Assembly (NCBI RefSeq): GCF_018130245.1
Contig: NZ_JAFCKP010000004.1
Coordinates: 1-64,000 of the forward strand
Length of the DNA stretch: 64,000 nucleotides
Direction of reading: 5' to 3'
Origin: Bradyrhizobium sp. SZCCT0231
GTDB lineage: Bacteria > Pseudomonadota > Alphaproteobacteria > Rhizobiales > Xanthobacteraceae
The stretch's first letter is position 1. Every line of letters begins with the position of its first letter. The translations under genes were made by a program, and so were the position numbers. Shown piece by piece: positions 10,005-18,625 of the stretch. The notes under the pieces are model-generated. The model had not been told where the DNA came from and searched no databases. It worked only from the letters and a program-made list of their open reading frames with translations.

Positions 10005-10931
10005 TCACTTGCGGACCTTGAGGGCGAACAGCCCCTGCGGCCGCAGCATCAGGATTCCGACAACGGCGAGCAGCGTCAGCACCTTGGCCATCGAGCCCGA
10101 CATGAAGAACTCGAGGGTGGATTGCGTCTGCGAGATCGAGAAAGCCGAGGCGATGGTGCCGAGCAGGCTGGCTGCGCCGCCGAACACGACCACCAGGAAC
10201 GTGTCGACGATATAGAGCTGACCTGAGGTCGGCCCGGTCGAGCCGATCATGGTGAAGGCGCTGCCGGCGATGCCCGCGATGCCGCAACCGAGGCCGTAGG
10301 TATAGCGGTCGACCTTTTCGGTGTTGATGCCGACGGCACCGGCCATGATGCGGTTCTGCACCACGGCGCGCACCTGGCGACCCCAGCGCGATTTGTACAT
10401 CACATAGGCGACGGAGATGGTGATCAGGACGGTGAGGCCCATCACGAAGACGCCGTTGATCGGCACTTCGATGCTGTCGGTCACATGCAGGGAGCCGAGC
10501 ATCCATTGCGGCAGCTCGACGCCGACCTCGCGCGCACCGAACACGGAGCGATAGGCCTGCTGCAGCATCAGGCTGAGGCCCCAGGTCGCAAGCAGCGTAT
10601 CGAGCGGGCGCTTGTAGAGATGCCGTATCAGCACCCACTCCACCAGCATGCCCAGCGCACCGGATGCGAGGAAGGCCAGGATCATCGCGAGGAAGAAGTA
10701 GCCGCCGAACAGGCCCGGCATGTAGCTCTGGAACAGATTGGAGGTCATCCAGGTGACGTAGGCCCCGAGGATCATGAACTCGCCATGGGCCATGTTGATG
10801 ACGCCCATCTGGCCGAAGATGATCGCAAGCCCGAGCGCCATCAGGACGTAAACCGAGAACAGAATCAGTCCCGCAAAGCCCTGCATGACGAAGATGGAGC
10901 CAAGGTCACCAAGCGAGTAGTCGCCGAACAT
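10005..10931 (-). CDS. urtB: Urea/amide ABC transporter permease UrtB
   Basis: A 308-residue inner-membrane permease of the LivH type with about eight hydrophobic segments. The stretch FGQMGVINMAHGEFMILGAY near residues 40-60 is the UrtB/LivH hallmark. With UrtC it makes the translocation path. The open frame reaches 11354, but the ATG at 10931 is preceded by a clear GGAGG and gives family length, so the upstream part is a shadow of urtA. It starts 131 bp after urtA. Confidence 0.93.
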   Translation of the reverse strand: MFGDYSLGDLGSIFVMQGFAGLILFSVYVLMALGLAIIFGQMGVINMAHGEFMILGAYVTWMTSNLFQSYMPGLFGGYFFLAMILAFLASGALGMLVEWVLIRHLYKRPLDTLLATWGLSLMLQQAYRSVFGAREVGVELPQWMLGSLHVTDSIEVPINGVFVMGLTVLITISVAYVMYKSRWGRQVRAVVQNRIMAGAVGINTEKVDRYTYGLGCGIAGIAGSAFTMIGSTGPTSGQLYIVDTFLVVVFGGAASLLGTIASAFSISQTQSTLEFFMSGSMAKVLTLLAVVGILMLRPQGLFALKVRK

Positions 10932-11062
10932 CGATGTCCTCCGTCGGGGAATAGGGTCCCGCGTCGCGATGCAGAGTCGCGACGCGGGGTCTTGGGCATG
11001 GACTTGCGATCCACGCCAGGGAGCTGTTTTGCCTTGGGAGAAACGGCGCCGAACGCCGGGTC

Positions 11063-12322
11063 TTACTGGTAGCCCTTGGGGAATGGATCCGGCTCGACGA
11101 GATCGGCGGTCTCGTAGATCAGCTCGAACTGGCCATCGAGCTTGGCGCGGCCCACGCGGGTCTTCGACCACAGGTGATGGTTCTCGTGAATGCGCACGTA
11201 ACCTTCCGGCGCGCCCTTGAACTCGACGCCCGGCGACGCCGCCGCGATCTTGTCGACGTCGAAGGAGCCGGCCTTCTCGACCGTCAACTTCCACAGCCAC
11301 GGGCCGAGATAGGCAGCCTGGGTGACGTCTCCGATCACCGTCTTCTCGCCCCACGCCTTCTTGAACGCCGGCACGAAGGCCTTGTTGTTGGGATTGTCGA
11401 GCGACTGGAAGTACTTCATGCAGGCATAGGCGCCTGCGATGTTCTCGCCGCCGATGCCGTCGATCTCGTCCTCGGTCACCGAGATCGTCAGCAGCGGCTG
11501 CTTGGCGAGGTCGATGCCGGCGGCCTTGAGCTGCTTGTAGAAGGCGACGTTGGAGCCGCCGACGACGTCGGTGAAGATCACGTCGGGCTTGGTCAGCTTG
11601 ATCTTGTTGATGACCGAGTTGAACTGGGTCGAGCCGAGCGCATAGTACTCCTCGCCGACGACCTTGCCCTTCAGCACGTTCTCGACGTGCTTGCGCGCGA
11701 TCTTGTTCGAGGTGCGCGGCCAGATGTAGTCGGAGCCGATGAAGAAGAAGGTCTTGGCACCCTTTTCCTTGGCGATCCAGTTCAGGCCGGCGAGGATCTG
11801 CTGGGTCGCCTCCTGGCCGGTGTAGATGACGTTCTTGGACTGCTCGAGGCCTTCATAGAAGGTCGGGTAATAGAGCATGCCGTTGTACTGCTCCATGACC
11901 GGCAGCACCGCCTTGCGGGAGGCCGAGGTCCAGCAGCCCATGATCGCCGCCACCTTGTCGTTGACCAGCAGCTTCTTGGCCTTCTCGGCGAAGGTCGGCC
12001 AGTCGCTGGCGCCGTCTTCCTGGATGAACTTGATCTTGCGCCCGAGCACGCCGCCCATGGCGTTGATCTGCTCGATGGCGAGCTTCTCGGCCTCGATCGA
12101 GCCGGTCTCGGAGATCGCCATGGTGCCGGTCGCCGAATGCAGGATGCCGACCGTGACCTCGGTATCGGTGACGGCGAGGCCCGTGGTGTTGACCGCCGAG
12201 GTCGCCGGGGCCTGCGCAAAGGACGCCGGCGGCAGCATCGTGATGGCCGGCACGGCGGCCATCCCCATCAACAATTTGCGCCGCAGCGGCGACAACAGGC
12301 CCTTGTTTGCTTCGTCTGACAT
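11063..12322 (-). CDS. urtA: Urea/amide ABC transporter binding protein UrtA
   Basis: A 419-residue periplasmic ligand-binding protein of the HAAT family and the first gene of the urtABCDE-fmdA-fmdB-amiE cluster. The N-terminus has a twin-arginine-like export signal (SPLRRKLLMG) with a hydrophobic core ending near FAQAPA. The mature part opens with the ligand-binding domain (VTVGILHSATGTMAISE). Length and order fit UrtA. Related Methylophilus FmdD binds short-chain amides as well as urea (established for that family), and the neighbouring amidases make amides likely ligands here. The start was moved from 12418 to the ATG at 12322 because the upstream part crosses the promoter region. Confidence 0.92.
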   Translation of the reverse strand: MSDEANKGLLSPLRRKLLMGMAAVPAITMLPPASFAQAPATSAVNTTGLAVTDTEVTVGILHSATGTMAISETGSIEAEKLAIEQINAMGGVLGRKIKFIQEDGASDWPTFAEKAKKLLVNDKVAAIMGCWTSASRKAVLPVMEQYNGMLYYPTFYEGLEQSKNVIYTGQEATQQILAGLNWIAKEKGAKTFFFIGSDYIWPRTSNKIARKHVENVLKGKVVGEEYYALGSTQFNSVINKIKLTKPDVIFTDVVGGSNVAFYKQLKAAGIDLAKQPLLTISVTEDEIDGIGGENIAGAYACMKYFQSLDNPNNKAFVPAFKKAWGEKTVIGDVTQAAYLGPWLWKLTVEKAGSFDVDKIAAASPGVEFKGAPEGYVRIHENHHLWSKTRVGRAKLDGQFELIYETADLVEPDPFPKGYQ

Positions 12323-12393
12323 GAGCACCCCACTTTTGTTCGAGAACACGCGATTGGTGCCGTGAGGATGGCTCGAATTTATGCAGCCCAAGC

Positions 12394-12411
12394 ATACGCA
12401 AGATCGCGTAT
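12394..12411. promoter_or_regulatory. Perfect 6-6-6 palindrome, candidate operator
   Basis: Arms ATACGC and GCGTAT separated by six bases lie midway between urtA and the divergent NCS1-kinase gene. The size and symmetry suit a dimeric regulator such as the LuxR-type response regulator encoded at 15848-16774. No binding data can be read from sequence; the assignment is inference. Confidence 0.4.
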
Positions 12412-12441
12412 ACTGCACCGCAAAATGCCGACGTAGGCTTC

Positions 12442-12456
12442 TGGTACGGAATTTGC
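12442..12456 (+). promoter_or_regulatory. Candidate sigma-54 (-24/-12) promoter
   Basis: TGGTACG, four bases, then TTGC matches the RpoN consensus TGGCACG-N4-TTGC at all but one of the fixed positions and has the required GG-N10-GC spacing. It points towards the NCS1-histidine kinase gene, 36 bp downstream. RpoN promoters are typical of nitrogen-controlled genes, which fits an amide and urea module. An NtrC site could not be identified with confidence. Confidence 0.5.
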
Positions 12457-12492
12457 GAGGGCTCGGGGTCCGTATCGGCAGTGGGGTAAAGA

Positions 12493-15400
12493 GTGGCAGG
12501 GCGGCAGCGAATAGACCGCGTCAGGCGCCAGTACAACCAATGGGTCGCCAACCAGACGCTGGAAGACTACGCGCTGCGCTTCACCGCCAAGAGCGCGCGG
12601 CGGTGGTCCGCCGCCCGCGTCGCCAACACCGCGATCGGCGCGATCTCCTTCCTGGTGCTCGAGGCGATCGGCGGCACCATCACCCTGAATTACGGCGTCA
12701 CCAACGCCGCGGCCGCGATCCTCGTCGTCTCCACCATCATCTTCTGCTGCGGTGTCCCGATCGCCTATCATGCCGCCAAATGCGGCATCGACATCGACCT
12801 CCTCACCCGCGGCGCCGGCTTCGGCTATATCGGCTCGACCGTGACGTCGCTGATCTACGCCTCCTTCACCTTCATCTTCTTCGCGGTCGAGGCGGTCATC
12901 CTGGCGACCGCGCTGGAGATGTGCCTTGGCATTCCCCGCCCGATCGGCTACCTCATCAGCGCGGTGGCGATCATCCCGCTCGTGACCTACGGCATCACGC
13001 TGATCAGCCGCTTCCAGCTCTGGACGCAGCCGCTCTGGATCGTCCTACACATCCTGCCCTTCGTCGCGATCGCCTGGGCCAGCCCGCACTCCTTCACGGA
13101 ATGGCGCAAATTCTCCGGCGAGCACGGCGATCTCAACGGACAATTCGATCTGCTGCTGTTCGGCGTGGCGTCGTCGGTGGTGTTCTCGCTGGTGGCGCAG
13201 ATCGGCGAGCAGGTCGACTTCCTCAGATTTCTGCCGCGCGACCGCCGCGCCTCCAAGGCATCGTGGTGGATCGCGCTGATGAGCGCGGGGCCGGGCTGGA
13301 TCGTGCTCGGCGCGCTGAAGCTCCTGGCCGGCTCGTTTCTGGCCTTCTTTGCGCTGAGCCACGGCGTGCCGCCCGAAGAGGCCGCCGAGCCCGCTCATAT
13401 GTATCTCGTGGCCTTTCGATACGTGCTGTCGGAGCCGGACCTCGCACTCGCCCTGACCGGCATCTTCGTGGTGCTGTCGCAGCTGAAGATCAACGTCACC
13501 AACGCCTATGCCGGCTCGATCGCCTGGTCGAATTTCTTCTCGCGTCTGACCCATAGCCATCCCGGCCGCGTGGTCTGGCTGGTGTTCAACGTGATGGTGG
13601 CGCTGCTGCTGATGGAGATCGGCGTCTACAAGGCGCTGGAGCAGACGCTGGCGCTCTACTCCAACGTCGCGATCGCCTGGGTCGGCGCGCTGGTGTCCGA
13701 CCTCGTGATCAACAAGCCGCTCGGCCTGCGTCCCCCGCAGATGGAGTTCAAGCGCGCGCATCTCTACGACATCAATCCAGTCGGTGTCGGCTCCATGACG
13801 CTCGCGATCATCGTCTCGGTCGCAGCGTTCTACGGCCTGTTCGGCCCGACCATGAAGGCGCTGGCCGCCTTCGTCGCGCTGACGGTCGCCTTCGTCACCG
13901 CGCCCGTGATCGCCTGGCTGACGGACGGAAAATTCTACATCGCGCGCAAACCGAAGCCGAGCTGGGCCAATATCGAGGCGATCCAGTGTTGTATCTGCGA
14001 GCACAGCTTCGAGCCGGAGGATACCACCTCCTGCCCGGCCTATGCCGGTCCGATCTGCTCGCTGTGCTGCTCGCTCGATGCCCGCTGCCATGATCTCTGC
14101 AAGCCGCATGCGCGGGCGCAGGTGCAGTTTGCCGAGGCGCTTGGCAAGATCCTGCCGCAGCCGATCTATGAGCGGATCAACTCGCAATTCGGCCATTACA
14201 TCGGCGTGTTCGTGGTCTCCGCCGGCCTCGTCGCGCTGGTGCTCGGACTGATCTATCTCCAGACCTCGGCCAGCGTGCACGGCGAGAACATGCTCGTCTC
14301 CAACGTGCTGTGGAAGGTGTTCTTCTCGCTCAGCATCATCATCGGCGTCGTGGCCTGGCTGTTCGTGCTGGCGCAGCAGAGCCGCCGCGCCGCGGAGGCC
14401 GAGACGCGGCGGCAGACGGCGCTGCTGATCCAGGAGATCGACGCACACAAGCGCACCGATGCCGAACTCCAACGTGCCAAGGAAGTCGCCGAATCCGCCA
14501 ACCTCGCCAAGAGCCGCTACGTGGTCGGCCTCAGCCACGAGCTGCGCTCGCCGCTGAACGCGATCAGCGGCTATGCCCAGCTGCTCGAGCAGGATACGAC
14601 GCTGAGCACCAAGCCGCGCGACCAGGTCCGCGTCGTCCGCCGCAGCGCCGATCACCTTTCCGGCCTGATCGACGGCATCCTGGACATCTCCAAGATCGAG
14701 GCGGGGCGGCTATACCTCTCGCGCGACGAGGTGCGCTTGAGCGAATTCCTCGACCAGCTCGTCGGCATGTTCCGCCTCCAGGCCGCGGCCAAGGGCATCG
14801 ACTTCGTGTTCAGGCGGCCGGCGCATCTGCCGGTCGTCGTCTATGCCGACGAGAAGCGGCTGCGCCAGGTGCTGATCAACCTGCTCTCCAACGCCATCAA
14901 ATTCACCCAGACCGGCAGCGTGCAGTTCGTCGTGCACTATCGCAGCCCCGTCGCCGAGTTCGAGGTAATCGACACCGGCCCGGGTATCCAGGGCGACGAT
15001 CTCGAACGCATCTTCGCGCCGTTCGAGCGTGGCGCGCTCGGCGTCGCGCAGCCGCAGACCGGCACCGGCCTTGGGCTCACCATCAGCCGCCTGCTCGCAG
15101 GCGTGATGGGCGGCGATATCAAGGTCACCAGCATGGTCGGCACCGGCTCAACGTTCAAGGTCAAGATCCTGCTGTCGGAGGTCACCAATCCCCAGCGCAT
15201 CGCGCCGGTGGAGGCGCCGGTCTCCGGCTATCACGGTGCGCGCAAGACCATCCTCGTCACCGACGACGATCCAGTGCATCGCGACCTCTTGCGCGAGGTG
15301 CTGACGCCGCTCGGCTTCATCCTGCTCAGCGCGCCCGACGGCGCGGGCTGCCTTGCACTGGCACAGCATTGCCGGCCCGATCTGTTCCTGCTCGATATCT

Positions 15401-15864
15401 CGATGCCTGCCATGGACGGCTGGGCGGTCGCCGAGGCCTTGCGCGCGAGCGGCCATCATCAAGCGCGCATCCTGATGGTGTCGGCAAGCGCGATCGAGGC
15501 CCACGGCGCGCCGCTGGCGCAGCCCTTCCATGACGGCTATCTGATGAAGCCGATCGACATCCCGCGGCTCCTGGAGGCGATCCGCCAGCTCCTCAAGATC
15601 GAATGGCAGTACGGCTCGGACGAGATCGCGGTGCCGTTCTGGCGGCCCGAGAGCGGCTCGCGGCCGCCGGTGCGACACATCGAGGCGCTGATCGGGCTCG
15701 GCCAGATCGGCTACGTCAAGGGCATCCAGTTGAAGCTGGACGAGATCGGCAGCGAGCATCCCGAGCACGCCGACTTCGTCGCGCAGATGCGGTCGCTGGT
15801 CGATCGCTTCGATCTCGACCAGTACATGGCCACATTGAAGACGTTGCATGCTTATGAGCATTGA
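12493..15864 (+). CDS. NCS1 permease-like hybrid sensor histidine kinase
   Basis: An 1123-residue fusion. Residues 1-480 form a multi-span membrane domain resembling the NCS1 (nucleobase/allantoin:cation symporter) fold. A cysteine cluster follows at 499-536 (C499, C500, C502, C514, C522, C525, C526, C532, C536), probably metal-binding. Two more membrane helices lie at about 568-628, then a HisKA dimerisation domain with phospho-acceptor H682 (SHELRSPLN), an HATPase domain (N box near 796-805, DTGPGI, GTGLGLTI) and a C-terminal receiver with D968 and K1019. The start is a GTG preceded by a GGGGTAAAGAG-type site. It overlaps the response-regulator gene by 17 bp and diverges from urtA, so it probably senses amides, urea or a related ligand. 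CbrA is a known precedent with an SSS-type transporter domain. Whether this protein transports anything is unknown. Confidence 0.88.
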   Translation: MAGRQRIDRVRRQYNQWVANQTLEDYALRFTAKSARRWSAARVANTAIGAISFLVLEAIGGTITLNYGVTNAAAAILVVSTIIFCCGVPIAYHAAKCGIDIDLLTRGAGFGYIGSTVTSLIYASFTFIFFAVEAVILATALEMCLGIPRPIGYLISAVAIIPLVTYGITLISRFQLWTQPLWIVLHILPFVAIAWASPHSFTEWRKFSGEHGDLNGQFDLLLFGVASSVVFSLVAQIGEQVDFLRFLPRDRRASKASWWIALMSAGPGWIVLGALKLLAGSFLAFFALSHGVPPEEAAEPAHMYLVAFRYVLSEPDLALALTGIFVVLSQLKINVTNAYAGSIAWSNFFSRLTHSHPGRVVWLVFNVMVALLLMEIGVYKALEQTLALYSNVAIAWVGALVSDLVINKPLGLRPPQMEFKRAHLYDINPVGVGSMTLAIIVSVAAFYGLFGPTMKALAAFVALTVAFVTAPVIAWLTDGKFYIARKPKPSWANIEAIQCCICEHSFEPEDTTSCPAYAGPICSLCCSLDARCHDLCKPHARAQVQFAEALGKILPQPIYERINSQFGHYIGVFVVSAGLVALVLGLIYLQTSASVHGENMLVSNVLWKVFFSLSIIIGVVAWLFVLAQQSRRAAEAETRRQTALLIQEIDAHKRTDAELQRAKEVAESANLAKSRYVVGLSHELRSPLNAISGYAQLLEQDTTLSTKPRDQVRVVRRSADHLSGLIDGILDISKIEAGRLYLSRDEVRLSEFLDQLVGMFRLQAAAKGIDFVFRRPAHLPVVVYADEKRLRQVLINLLSNAIKFTQTGSVQFVVHYRSPVAEFEVIDTGPGIQGDDLERIFAPFERGALGVAQPQTGTGLGLTISRLLAGVMGGDIKVTSMVGTGSTFKVKILLSEVTNPQRIAPVEAPVSGYHGARKTILVTDDDPVHRDLLREVLTPLGFILLSAPDGAGCLALAQHCRPDLFLLDISMPAMDGWAVAEALRASGHHQARILMVSASAIEAHGAPLAQPFHDGYLMKPIDIPRLLEAIRQLLKIEWQYGSDEIAVPFWRPESGSRPPVRHIEALIGLGQIGYVKGIQLKLDEIGSEHPEHADFVAQMRSLVDRFDLDQYMATLKTLHAYEH

Positions 15865-16774
15865 ACCAAAGAAGCGCGACGTCGCGCTCGTCGTCGATGA
15901 TTCCCCGGAGACGCTGCGGCTGCTCACCGACGCGCTCGACGGCGCCGGCATGACGGTGATGGTGGCGCTCGACGGCGCCGCGGCGATGCGCATCATCGAT
16001 CAGATCACGCCCGACATCGTTCTGCTCGATGCCGTGATGCCCGGCATCGACGGCTTCGAGACATGCCGCCGGCTCAAGCGCGATGCCGGACTTGCCAATG
16101 TCCCCGTGATCTTCATGACGGGCCTTGCCGAGACCGAGCACATCGTGCGCGGACTGGAAGCCGGCGGCGTCGACTACGTGACCAAGCCGATCGTGATCGA
16201 GGAGATGCTGGCTCGTATCCGCGTCCATCTCGGCAATGCTCGGCTGACCCAGAGCGCGCGCGCCGCACTCGACGTCTCCGGCCGCTTCCTGTTCGCGGTC
16301 AATCGCCAGGGCACCGTGCTCTGGGCGACGCCGCAGGCGCAGAAGCTGCTGTCCGACCATCACGGCGCACAGGCCGACGACTTCGTCCTGCCGCCAGCAC
16401 TGTTGCAATGGCTGGAGCAGGCCAAGGCCAAGGGCAGCGCGAAGTCTCAAGGAGCGTTCTTGCCCGATAATCCGCAACTGCGGCTCTTTTACATGGGCGA
16501 GACCGCGCCGAACGAGTTCCTGCTGCGGCTTTCCAGGGAGTCCGGCACCGCGCTGCCCCCCGAGTTCACCAGCGAACTCGGCCTCACCACGCGCGAGGGA
16601 GAGGTGCTGGCCTGGCTCAGCAAGGGCAAGACCAACCGCGACATCGCGCAAATTCTGGGCCTCAGCCCGCGCACGGTCGACAAGCATCTGGAGCAGATCT
16701 ACGCCAAGCTCGGTGTGGAGAACCGCACCGCCGCGGCCGCGATTGCCGCGAATGCGACGCGGAGAAATTCGTGA
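15848..16774 (+). CDS. LuxR-type response regulator
   Basis: A 308-residue two-domain regulator. The receiver domain (about 10-125) has an acidic pocket (VVDDS), phospho-acceptor D61 (LLDAVMPG) and K113 (VTKP). A middle linker of about 100 residues looks like a degenerate PAS-type segment (RFLFAVNRQGTVLWATPQ). The C-terminus carries a LuxR/GerE helix-turn-helix (LTTREGEVLAWLSKGKTNRDIAQILGL, about 244-270). The gene overlaps the end of the kinase gene, so translational coupling and a kinase-regulator pair are very likely. A second ATG six bases further on could be the true start. Its targets may include the divergent urt-amidase operon. Confidence 0.92.
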   Translation: MLMSIEPKKRDVALVVDDSPETLRLLTDALDGAGMTVMVALDGAAAMRIIDQITPDIVLLDAVMPGIDGFETCRRLKRDAGLANVPVIFMTGLAETEHIVRGLEAGGVDYVTKPIVIEEMLARIRVHLGNARLTQSARAALDVSGRFLFAVNRQGTVLWATPQAQKLLSDHHGAQADDFVLPPALLQWLEQAKAKGSAKSQGAFLPDNPQLRLFYMGETAPNEFLLRLSRESGTALPPEFTSELGLTTREGEVLAWLSKGKTNRDIAQILGLSPRTVDKHLEQIYAKLGVENRTAAAAIAANATRRNS

Positions 16775-16808
16775 GTGTGAGTTGACGCGCTGTCACCCGA
16801 CAAACGGT

Positions 16809-16959
16809 GTCGTCCCGGACAAGCGCGCCCTCAGGCGCGCGCCGATCCGGGACCCATAGCCACAGGGAGATGTTTGGCGAAAACTCGGGGTGGTCAGCTC
16901 ACCCCATAACCACTCCCTGTGGTTATGGGTCCCGGGTTCGCTTCGCGCCCCGGGACGAC
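16809..16959. repeat. Long nested palindrome at a convergent junction
   Basis: Inner arms of 23 bases at 16847-16869 and 16913-16935 pair with a single mismatch. Outer arms GTCGTCCCGG (16809-16818) and CCGGGACGAC (16950-16959) pair as well. The element fills the gap between the response-regulator gene and the flavin monooxygenase gene, which converge. It looks like a dispersed intergenic element and could end transcription from both sides. Confidence 0.75.
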
Positions 16960-16997
16960 AGCGGAGTATGTGGCGAGCTTTACCGCGAACAGCCCCC

Positions 16998-18500
16998 TCA
17001 CCCGTAGACGAACGCGTTGTCGTCCAGATCCGTCTTCGGGATCTCGTCCTTCTCGGTCCAGTAATCCTGGCTGTGCTGCCATTCCGGCTTGTCGCCGCGC
17101 TTGGGCAAGAGGTTCATGTTGCGCATCATGTAGCCGGGGTTGAAGTTCTCCGGATCGATCCAGGGCAGGATCGGCATGTTGTGATCCTCGGGGCGCAGGC
17201 TCACCTCGACCTTCTTTGCACCTTTTGCCTTCATGTGTCCGAGCAGCCGGCAGACGAAATCTGCAACGAGGTCGACGCGCAGCGTCCAGCTGGCGCGGAA
17301 GTAGCCGAACACCCAGACCATGTTCGGCACGCCCGTGAACATCATGCCGCGATAGGTGACGGTGTCGCCAAAGGCGAGCGGCTTGCCGTCGATCTCGAAG
17401 GCGATGTCGCCGAGCGCCGCAAGATTGAAGCCGGTCGCGGTGACGATGACATCGGCCTCCAGCAACTTGCCGGATTTGAGCTGGATTCCGTTCTCGACGA
17501 AGCATTCGATCTCGTCGGTCACGACCGAGGCCTTGCCGCTGGCGATGCCCTTGAACAGATCGGCATCCGGCACGAAGGCGATGCGCTGTCGCCACGGCCG
17601 GTATTTTGGCGTGAAGTGGGTCTCGACGTCGTAGTCGGGACCCAGGACGGCGCTGATCTGGCCGATCAGCTCCTTCTTGACCTGCTCAGGCTTGGACACG
17701 CAGAGCTTCGTGAACGCATCCTGCTCGAACAGGATCTTCCGCCGCACGATCTCGTGGATCCATTCCTCGTCGACCTGGAGCCGGCGCAGCTCCTCCGCAA
17801 TCTCGATGGCGTTGCGGCCGAGGCGGAAATAGGTCGGCGAGCGCTGCAGCATGGTGACGTGCGCGCATGTGTCCGCGATGTTCGGCACCAGCGTCGCCGC
17901 GGTCGCACCCGAGCCGATCACAACGACCTTCTTGTTCGTGAGGTCGATATCATCGGGCCATGTCTGCGGATGGACGATGCGGCCCTTGAAGCGGTCCATG
18001 CCCTTCCATTCCGGCGTGTAGCCTTCGGAATGACGGTAATAGCCCTGGCACATCCAGAGGAAGTTTGCGGTAAAGGTCTTTGCCTCGCCCGTATCGGTGG
18101 TCGTCGCCTCGATGGTCCAGAGATTCTGCTCGCTCGACCAGCTCGCGGAATTGATCTTGTGCTTGTAGCGGATGTGGCGAGCGATGTCGTTGTCGTCGAT
18201 CACCTCCTTCATGTAGGAGAGAATCTCCTCGGCGGTCGCGATGGGCGGCCCGACCCAGGGCTTGAAGCTGTAGCCGAAGGTATGGAGGTCGCTGTCCGAT
18301 CGGATGCCGGGATAGCGATGGGTGCTCCAGGTGCCGCCGAACGTCGCCTGCGTTTCGAGGATGACGTAGCTCGTGCCCGGCAGCTGCTTTTCGATGTGAT
18401 AGGCGCTGCCGATGCCGGAGATGCCGGCGCCGACGATCAGCACGTCGAAATGTTCCGAGGCCTGCTTGGTGGTGGCGTGACTGCGAACAGCGACATTCAT
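16998..18500 (-). CDS. Flavin monooxygenase, Baeyer-Villiger type
   Basis: A 500-residue class B flavoprotein monooxygenase. It has an FAD-binding GAGISG at residues 24-29, an NADPH-binding GSGATA near 196-201 and, just before the second, FKGRIVHPQTWP at 171-182. That stretch matches the Baeyer-Villiger fingerprint F-x-G-x3-H-x3-W-P. Such enzymes insert oxygen next to ketones to give esters or lactones, using NADPH and O2. The open frame reaches 18578, but the ATG at 18500 (MNVAVRS) gives the usual length. No neighbour indicates the substrate: an S1 protease lies upstream on the same strand and a two-component system converges from the other side. A plain N- or S-oxygenase is the alternative. 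Confidence 0.85.
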   Translation of the reverse strand: MNVAVRSHATTKQASEHFDVLIVGAGISGIGSAYHIEKQLPGTSYVILETQATFGGTWSTHRYPGIRSDSDLHTFGYSFKPWVGPPIATAEEILSYMKEVIDDNDIARHIRYKHKINSASWSSEQNLWTIEATTTDTGEAKTFTANFLWMCQGYYRHSEGYTPEWKGMDRFKGRIVHPQTWPDDIDLTNKKVVVIGSGATAATLVPNIADTCAHVTMLQRSPTYFRLGRNAIEIAEELRRLQVDEEWIHEIVRRKILFEQDAFTKLCVSKPEQVKKELIGQISAVLGPDYDVETHFTPKYRPWRQRIAFVPDADLFKGIASGKASVVTDEIECFVENGIQLKSGKLLEADVIVTATGFNLAALGDIAFEIDGKPLAFGDTVTYRGMMFTGVPNMVWVFGYFRASWTLRVDLVADFVCRLLGHMKAKGAKKVEVSLRPEDHNMPILPWIDPENFNPGYMMRNMNLLPKRGDKPEWQHSQDYWTEKDEIPKTDLDDNAFVYG

Positions 18501-18625
18501 TGTTGCTTCTATGCCTTGCTTGTTTTTGTGGCCGCCCTTGACCGGACGGCGCGTTTCCTCCGCGACGGGCATGATCACCCGCCGCGCCTCCGCTTCAAAA
18601 TGACATAGATCAAGTCGCGGTCAAA

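Noticed and set aside
13045-14655. A 536-residue minus-strand frame inside the NCS1-kinase gene
   Set aside because: His/Arg/Asp-rich shadow of a well-supported gene.
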